Source of the DNA: an alpha proteobacterium SCGC AAA240-E13
GTDB lineage: Bacteria; Pseudomonadota; Alphaproteobacteria; Pelagibacterales; Pelagibacteraceae
Reading direction: 5' to 3'
NCBI GenBank assembly: GCA_000504625.1
Contig: AZHR01000013.1
Location: 1-38,042 of the forward strand
DNA: 38,042 nucleotides
The position numbers and the translations under genes are program-made. The notes under the pieces were generated by a model. That model ran no database searches, was not told where the DNA came from, and was given only the letters and a program-made list of their open reading frames with translations. Within the stretch, counting starts at the first letter, position 1, and the number at the start of each line of letters is the position of its first letter. Shown here piece after piece: positions 34,601 through 38,042 of this stretch.

Positions 34601-35351
34601 GTAAATTTACTTGACCAATGGAAGCCCATCTTGTGTGAGTAACTATATTAATGTATTCAAAATCACCGGTTTTTAGTAATTTTAGAATTAGTTCATCTTT
34701 TTTCATTTTGTCCAGAATCTCTTTAGAGTTATCTTCCAATGAACCAAAAATGTTACACGTTTTATAAGTAACGTTTAAAACAATACAATCTTTTTTTTCT
34801 CTAATGTAATAATTTTTATTACTAAATTTTTTTTTTATAATAAGAATATTTTTTCTATTTTTTTTTATTGAGATATTCAACATAAGTCCAAGTGAATCTC
34901 TTCCTCTAATTTCAAGATAATTAATTGAGTTTATAACTGAATTTAACGTTTTAAAAAAAATTATAGATTGGTTGTTATAATTATTTTTGTTGATAAATTT
35001 TTTTACAAATAAATACCTTTTATTTAACTCTTCTCCTAAAAACCAAATAATATCATGGATTTTCTCCACATTTTCCCAATTCTGTTTAAGAATATTTTTG
35101 TTATTTTTATTTAAATAATGTACTAATAAATCTTTGCATAATTTTACTTCTCTTCTCTCTTCAGAAAACTTAAAATAATTTAAAAAATTTGAATCACTCT
35201 TATATAGTATACTTAATTCAAGAAGTTTATTTATCTCAATAAATTTATTAAACTTAATTAAGTTTTTAATTCTTTTTGCAATATTTAATGGTTTAATTCT
35301 TGTGCTTAAGTTTATTCGCTTTGAACAAGATGTAATAGTAATTCCACACAT
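31692..35351 (-). CDS. Giant GlmS-like protein: glutamine amidotransferase plus three SIS-type regions
   Basis: GlmS makes glucosamine-6-phosphate from fructose-6-phosphate and glutamine. This protein has 1219 residues, twice the normal 610. C2 of MCGI is the N-terminal nucleophile. An insertion of about 125 residues separates it from LEIRGRDSLGL (146-156). The glutaminase landmarks THTRWAS (238-244), MNGDINNY (273-280) and KSDT (300-303) are kept. SIS1 has VTGMGTCYTAAEVIAL (496-511), IAQSGTTKDT (551-560) and EIAVPSTKT (602-610). SIS2 (about 665-800) is diverged. A basic linker leads to a third SIS-like region (about 1098-1215) with GGNTNFDMAKLLAKLLSKS and FDTLENHKHIDISAEP. It lies between the kinase/nucleotidyltransferase and the epimerases. 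It may aminate a different ketose phosphate; that is inference. Confidence 0.75.
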   Translation of the reverse strand: MCGITITSCSKRINLSTRIKPLNIAKRIKNLIKFNKFIEINKLLELSILYKSDSNFLNYFKFSEERREVKLCKDLLVHYLNKNNKNILKQNWENVEKIHDIIWFLGEELNKRYLFVKKFINKNNYNNQSIIFFKTLNSVINSINYLEIRGRDSLGLMLNISIKKNRKNILIIKKKFSNKNYYIREKKDCIVLNVTYKTCNIFGSLEDNSKEILDKMKKDELILKLLKTGDFEYINIVTHTRWASIGQVNLQNTHPLVNVEEVSKKLPTVFSVMNGDINNYEKIISNVKKIKGVKYNKTNKSDTLALSHLFNNKCDFKNLNKIKKKIMKTEGSYTGAVLSDDDISKILFIKQGNLGLYYGENKDRKFFSSDIYGLVEECIKFYEFKKNSYFLFDSKNNNEKLKVFDLFSNNKKIINSKMLENISISLRDISKKSFSYYLEKEIYETSEIINKTFFNYIESKNLRSTKNSNLFINKDLPKLNSIINKIKKGKINRIIVTGMGTCYTAAEVIALYMKNKILKYLPEVNISASLASEASAFDMPKDLSNVLIIAIAQSGTTKDTNVYLDMAKKRGALTICFLNKRKGDISYIVDKTLYLANGRSIEIAVPSTKTYICHIILGYIFTLYLLTKTTYSLKKIKNELIQILKIPKLISSVLDKNNKKSINLNKLFAKFSKNQDWYCLFDSSSKHYASMEIRIKLSECCYHSLPYMNVNDFIQNKVKNSILIYNFGVKFIDLNLIIKKLIKDNNYIVLIGAEDELRKIKKNRMIFKMPNPQISSNFSIIPSVINGQILSLRVAKHLNNRGDFFKRLSTDLKENRNYKYLKKFIGLNIKQTFLINYPFKKILNLKSRIKRIILKKQKNIYQELKILDYLDKYSRRPIDTIKHQAKTITVGTERIADKKSEKNNEIKFTKKKNLKKPTKFNFINFSFINANFIKKIYLISNNVDNCYIDFMKRYLNYFHQNIKNFPETFIKKHDSNINDRINNYLLIKIANKENNNEFNKINLDIYYSNKKSHSVTVNKIKNTILKNEKNEFIVNFLKILEICNSIIFNLSSKEKRSTFYFHLQKLIFQIENSFKFYKKNRLSFKILFLKKRLLSSNNIKFIGGNTNFDMAKLLAKLLSKSANRACAFDTLENHKHIDISAEPILVTIISNISNSTYMNDVYSEIDKYISHNNIPYIITNEVKKNFSKKLKKNQIIKIPYTEKEVSIIFYLKLFEGLYK

Positions 35352-35377
35352 TTAAAATATTTTACTTATATGAATGA

Positions 35378-36892
35378 CTATGTTTTAAACAAAACATTTA
35401 AAGTTTCAAAAAATTTTGATTTTTCTATTGGAACACATCCTGGTACTCCGACGGTTATTGCTCCCCCTAGGTTCCCCACAAATGCTGATAACTCAACCGA
35501 TTTTGACAAATAAATCAACATTGATGATAGAGCAAAATAAGCGTCTCCAGCACTCATTGTATCAACAACAACATTTGTAAATGATGGCATATAAAAAGTT
35601 TTATTTTTGGTAAGATGACTCACACTTCCTTTGTGTCCCATTGTAATTGTAATATTTTTTCCTTTAGTCATTTTTAGAATTGAGCTAGGTATTTCATTAG
35701 TTTTCAAATATTTATCTTGTAAGGCAAATCTAGCTTCGTCAATATCAACACAATAATATGATGCTCCCTTGTATTTTGTAATGAGATTAAAACCTCTATT
35801 GCCAGCATTTATTTGAGCATTTACTGCTAAAAATTTTGATTTTTTACAAATAATATTGATAATTTTTTTCGTAAGCAAACCATGACCATAGTCATTAACC
35901 ATAACGAAATCATATTTAGATAAATTATGTTGCAAATAATTAAATATTTTTTTTTCATTATTTTTACTTAATGGATCATCTTTCATTTCATAAATTTCAT
36001 ATAATTTTGTAAGTTTAGAATGGTTTTTTTCGATATATCTAATTTTTTTAGTAGTAGTAAATTTATTTTTTAGAAAAATTTTTTTTTTAACCTTTTTTGG
36101 AATGTTTTGTTCTATAAATTTATAATCTTCCTTGCTATTACCTATTATAGTTAAAAAATCAACATTATTGCAAAAAGAAGAAATGTTGCCTACAGACGCA
36201 AAAACCCCTCCTAAAAAAAGTTCTTTATAATCATATAAACTGGCTACTATATTCTCTTTTGAGGGCTTACCTAATCCTTTAACATACACATATTGATCTA
36301 TTATAGTATCTCCAATTATTAAAATTTTTTTATCCGATATACTTTCAATAATTTTTTTAACTTTAAAGTAATCATATTTTTTTTTCATCTTTTCTATTAA
36401 TGTAATTAATCTATTATCTAAATTAAACCTATTAATTAAACTAGAAGCTGAAAAAGATTGTTCATTTGTAAAAGCTAATTTGCCACCATATTTTTCTACA
36501 ATTTTTTTTTCATTTAATATATTACCCGTGATGTCGTTGTTGTGATCTAAATAATCTATTCCTTTAACATAATAATTTGGTTTAATTTTTGAAATTACTT
36601 CAGTTGCACTTATATTTTGATCAACATATAAGTAATCAATTATCGATAACAATGATAAAAACTCCACTCTTTCTTCCGCTTTATATATAGGTCTATTAAT
36701 ACCCTTTTGCATTTTATTATCACTGGTAATGCTAACAATAAGATAATCGCCAAATTTTTTTGCTGCTTTAAAATGTTTAATATGTCCCAAATGTATGAAG
36801 TCATAATCACCATGACATAAAACTATTTTTTTATTTCTTTTTTTTGCTTTTTCCGCAAAATTTTGCAAGAATTTTAAACTTTTTAATTTCAT
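35378..36892 (-). CDS. Bifunctional nucleotidyltransferase-PfkB kinase (HldE-like, reversed domain order)
   Basis: The 504-residue product has a cytidylyltransferase-like domain first: VLCHGDYDFIHLGHIKHFKA with the HxGH motif at 34-37, RPIYKAEERVEFLSLL, and SFSASSLINRF (146-156). The sugar kinase domain follows from about 188: ILIIGDTIIDQYVYVKGLG, LGGVFASVGN and, near the C-terminus, DTMSAGDAYFALSSM with the catalytic aspartate. E. coli HldE has the kinase first and the transferase second. The canonical GAGD is SAGD here. The expected reactions are phosphorylation at C1 and transfer of a nucleotide to give an activated heptose or other sugar. It is preceded by a leader of about 120 bases from a palindrome-marked promoter and followed by the GlmS-like gene. 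Confidence 0.85.
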   Translation of the reverse strand: MKLKSLKFLQNFAEKAKKRNKKIVLCHGDYDFIHLGHIKHFKAAKKFGDYLIVSITSDNKMQKGINRPIYKAEERVEFLSLLSIIDYLYVDQNISATEVISKIKPNYYVKGIDYLDHNNDITGNILNEKKIVEKYGGKLAFTNEQSFSASSLINRFNLDNRLITLIEKMKKKYDYFKVKKIIESISDKKILIIGDTIIDQYVYVKGLGKPSKENIVASLYDYKELFLGGVFASVGNISSFCNNVDFLTIIGNSKEDYKFIEQNIPKKVKKKIFLKNKFTTTKKIRYIEKNHSKLTKLYEIYEMKDDPLSKNNEKKIFNYLQHNLSKYDFVMVNDYGHGLLTKKIINIICKKSKFLAVNAQINAGNRGFNLITKYKGASYYCVDIDEARFALQDKYLKTNEIPSSILKMTKGKNITITMGHKGSVSHLTKNKTFYMPSFTNVVVDTMSAGDAYFALSSMLIYLSKSVELSAFVGNLGGAITVGVPGCVPIEKSKFFETLNVLFKT

Positions 36893-37006
36893 TTAATAAT
36901 ATTTATTCCAATTTTAAACTATTGCAATTTTTATCACTTTTTTTTGAAAACTCTTTCCTTGACTTTTTTTTTATTTGCTTTATTTTAAATTTTTATATCA
37001 TATACT

Positions 37007-37048
37007 GTTCAATTTTTGAACATTATAGCATATAAACATTTTAATCAA
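37007..37048 (-). promoter_or_regulatory. Promoter with 15-bp palindromic operator for the HldE-like/GlmS-like operon
   Basis: On the minus strand TTGATT (37043-37048) is followed after 15 bases by a perfect -10 box TATAAT (37022-37027). The inverted repeat GTTCAAAAATTGAAC (37007-37021) begins immediately after the -10 box. It is the same palindrome as at 27753-27767. The -35 box overlaps the stop codon of the SDR gene. The remaining 36893-37006 is AT-rich leader with no gene or terminator that I can see. Confidence 0.5.
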
Positions 37049-37788
37049 GAAGCAGATTTAATGCCACCATCAATCCTTACTATAGATCCATTCATAAATT
37101 TGTTTTCCGATGAAATAATAAGATTAATAAAATCAATAAGATCTTCTGCTTTTCCTACCCTTTCTACTGTAAGATATCTTTTAGCAAATTTACTCACATA
37201 ATCGGGTTTAGATTGTGTAGCCTTATACCAGTTGTTATTTTTAGCAGCTATCACACTAGTCTTAATACAATTCGTTAAAACATTGTGTTTACCAAATAGA
37301 GATGCACTTTTTACTACATAATTTTCTAAAAAAGCTTTTGATGCAGAATATGTAATTGATGCATTTGTATCTTCAACAGCAGAAGTAGAAAAAAATAAAA
37401 TTCTACCAAATTTATTTCTTACCATTTTCTTTAAAAAAAAATTATTTATTAATATATGTTTTAATATATTTAAATCTAAAGATTTTTGCCAATTATCCAA
37501 ACTATATGGATAATCTTTTATCCCAAACGATCCTCCCACCGTATTAATAATCATATCGGCTTCAACTTTATTTTCTTTTAATATTTCCAAAATTCTTCTA
37601 TCTTCTGTTTCTAAATTTAACTTAATAAATTTTATTTTTTTTGAATTTCTAAGATAATTAGGAATATTTAGCATACTTTTTTCATTATTATAGGTGGCAA
37701 ATATTTTGTATTTTTTTTTTAAAAAACTCTTTAAAGCAGATATCATAAATCCAGCCGTTCCTCCTACAATCAATAAATTATTTCTCAT
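37045..37788 (-). CDS. SDR-family oxidoreductase
   Basis: This classical short-chain dehydrogenase begins MRNNLLIVGGTAGFMISAL and has 247 residues from this start. The frame extends upstream to a GTG at 37812, but the family usually begins a few residues before the glycine-rich loop, and an AAGG lies just before the ATG at 37786-37788. The active site is intact: INTVGGSFG (NNAG-like), FFSTSAVED with the serine, and YSASKAF (YxxxK). The end NGSIVRIDGG is typical. The glycine loop GGTAGFMI departs from TGxxxGIG. It follows the Gfo/Idh-type gene closely, so the two may act in turn on one keto-sugar. The substrate is unknown. Confidence 0.82.
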   Translation of the reverse strand: MRNNLLIVGGTAGFMISALKSFLKKKYKIFATYNNEKSMLNIPNYLRNSKKIKFIKLNLETEDRRILEILKENKVEADMIINTVGGSFGIKDYPYSLDNWQKSLDLNILKHILINNFFLKKMVRNKFGRILFFSTSAVEDTNASITYSASKAFLENYVVKSASLFGKHNVLTNCIKTSVIAAKNNNWYKATQSKPDYVSKFAKRYLTVERVGKAEDLIDFINLIISSENKFMNGSIVRIDGGIKSAS

Positions 37789-37808
37789 TACCTTCAGTTC
37801 ATTAAATA

Positions 37809-38042
37809 TCACATTTCATATAAAAATTTTTTTAAGTTTTTAATAGATATTTTTTCATTTCTTTTTGCAGACTCATTGCAAGCTTCCATCAAAATCCAGG
37901 TATCCATTGACGATTGTTGCAACCATTTTCTATCTTTACCAGAAGTTAGAGCATTATAAAAAGCCTCGAATTGAATTCGCTCATCTTCTATGAGATTTGC
38001 ATCCAGATCTTTAAGGTAATAATCTTCTACCGGTCCGCCTTT
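37809..38042 (-). CDS. Gfo/Idh/MocA-type oxidoreductase, C-terminal end (cut by the window edge)
   Basis: Seventy-seven codons and a TGA stop are present, open to the window edge. The C-terminal segment includes FEAFYNALTSGKDRKWLQ, then SMDTWILMEACNESAKRNEK, which matches the usual end of Gfo/Idh/MocA NAD-dependent sugar oxidoreductases (the helix ending in S-A before a short final strand). The stop overlaps the possible GTG of the next SDR gene. The family call rests on this short region and is moderate. Confidence 0.55.
   Translation of the reverse strand, partial: KGGPVEDYYLKDLDANLIEDERIQFEAFYNALTSGKDRKWLQQSSMDTWILMEACNESAKRNEKISIKNLKKFLYEM

Noticed and set aside
36893..37006. Possible JUMPstart/ops element in the long leader of the HldE-like operon
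   Set aside because: No GGCGGTAGC-like sequence is present, and the only NusG-type gene here is ordinary nusG.

Overview
The window is AT-rich throughout, with short gaps and frequent overlaps of stop and start codons. It joins a conserved housekeeping block to a cell-surface sugar island. The order rpsL, rpoC, rpoB, rplL, rplJ, rplA, rplK, nusG, secE, tRNA-Trp, tuf, tRNA-Gly, tRNA-Tyr, rlmB is the classic alphaproteobacterial arrangement. The low GC and compact layout suggest a streamlined marine lineage of the Pelagibacterales (SAR11) type or a similar AT-rich alphaproteobacterium. This placement rests on gene order and composition only.

Positions 1-13023 (all minus strand) hold the transcription and translation core: the 5' part of rpsL, both large RNA polymerase subunits, the stalk proteins L7/L12 and L10, L1, L11, NusG, SecE, EF-Tu and three tRNAs. 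A good promoter candidate for rpsL lies between rpoC and rpsL. A perfect 10-bp hairpin separates rplL from rpoB. A promoter candidate for the tRNA-tuf unit lies upstream of tRNA-Tyr. rlmB points the other way and ends four bases from the first island gene.

Positions 13911-21776 (minus) hold a polytopic GT-C type glycosyltransferase, an MsbA-like ABC exporter, an 815-residue protein joining a sulfotransferase-like half to a TIGR04372-type glycosyltransferase half, and a B12-binding-type radical SAM gene broken by two single-base frameshifts.

Positions 21876-27725 (minus) hold a cassette that looks like one operon: two-part transketolase, zinc-type alcohol dehydrogenase, methyltransferase, VOC protein, sugar C-methyltransferase-like protein and an SDR with an atypical active site. 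The inferred product is an unusual, perhaps branched or methylated, sugar for a surface glycan.

Positions 27899-29701 (plus) hold a methyltransferase and a DegT-type aminotransferase. Positions 29708-38042 (minus) hold two sugar-nucleotide epimerases, a 1219-residue GlmS-like protein with three SIS-like regions, a nucleotidyltransferase-kinase fusion in the reverse order to E. coli HldE, an SDR and the end of a Gfo/Idh-type oxidoreductase. Together these could make and activate an amino sugar or heptose-like sugar.

The two large minus-strand sugar operons each begin with the same 15-bp palindrome (GTTCAA-N3-TTGAAC) placed over the predicted transcription start, just after a -10-like box. This suggests shared control of the two cassettes. 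No rRNA, CRISPR array, transposase or integrase was seen, and no gene-free stretch exceeds 300 bases.
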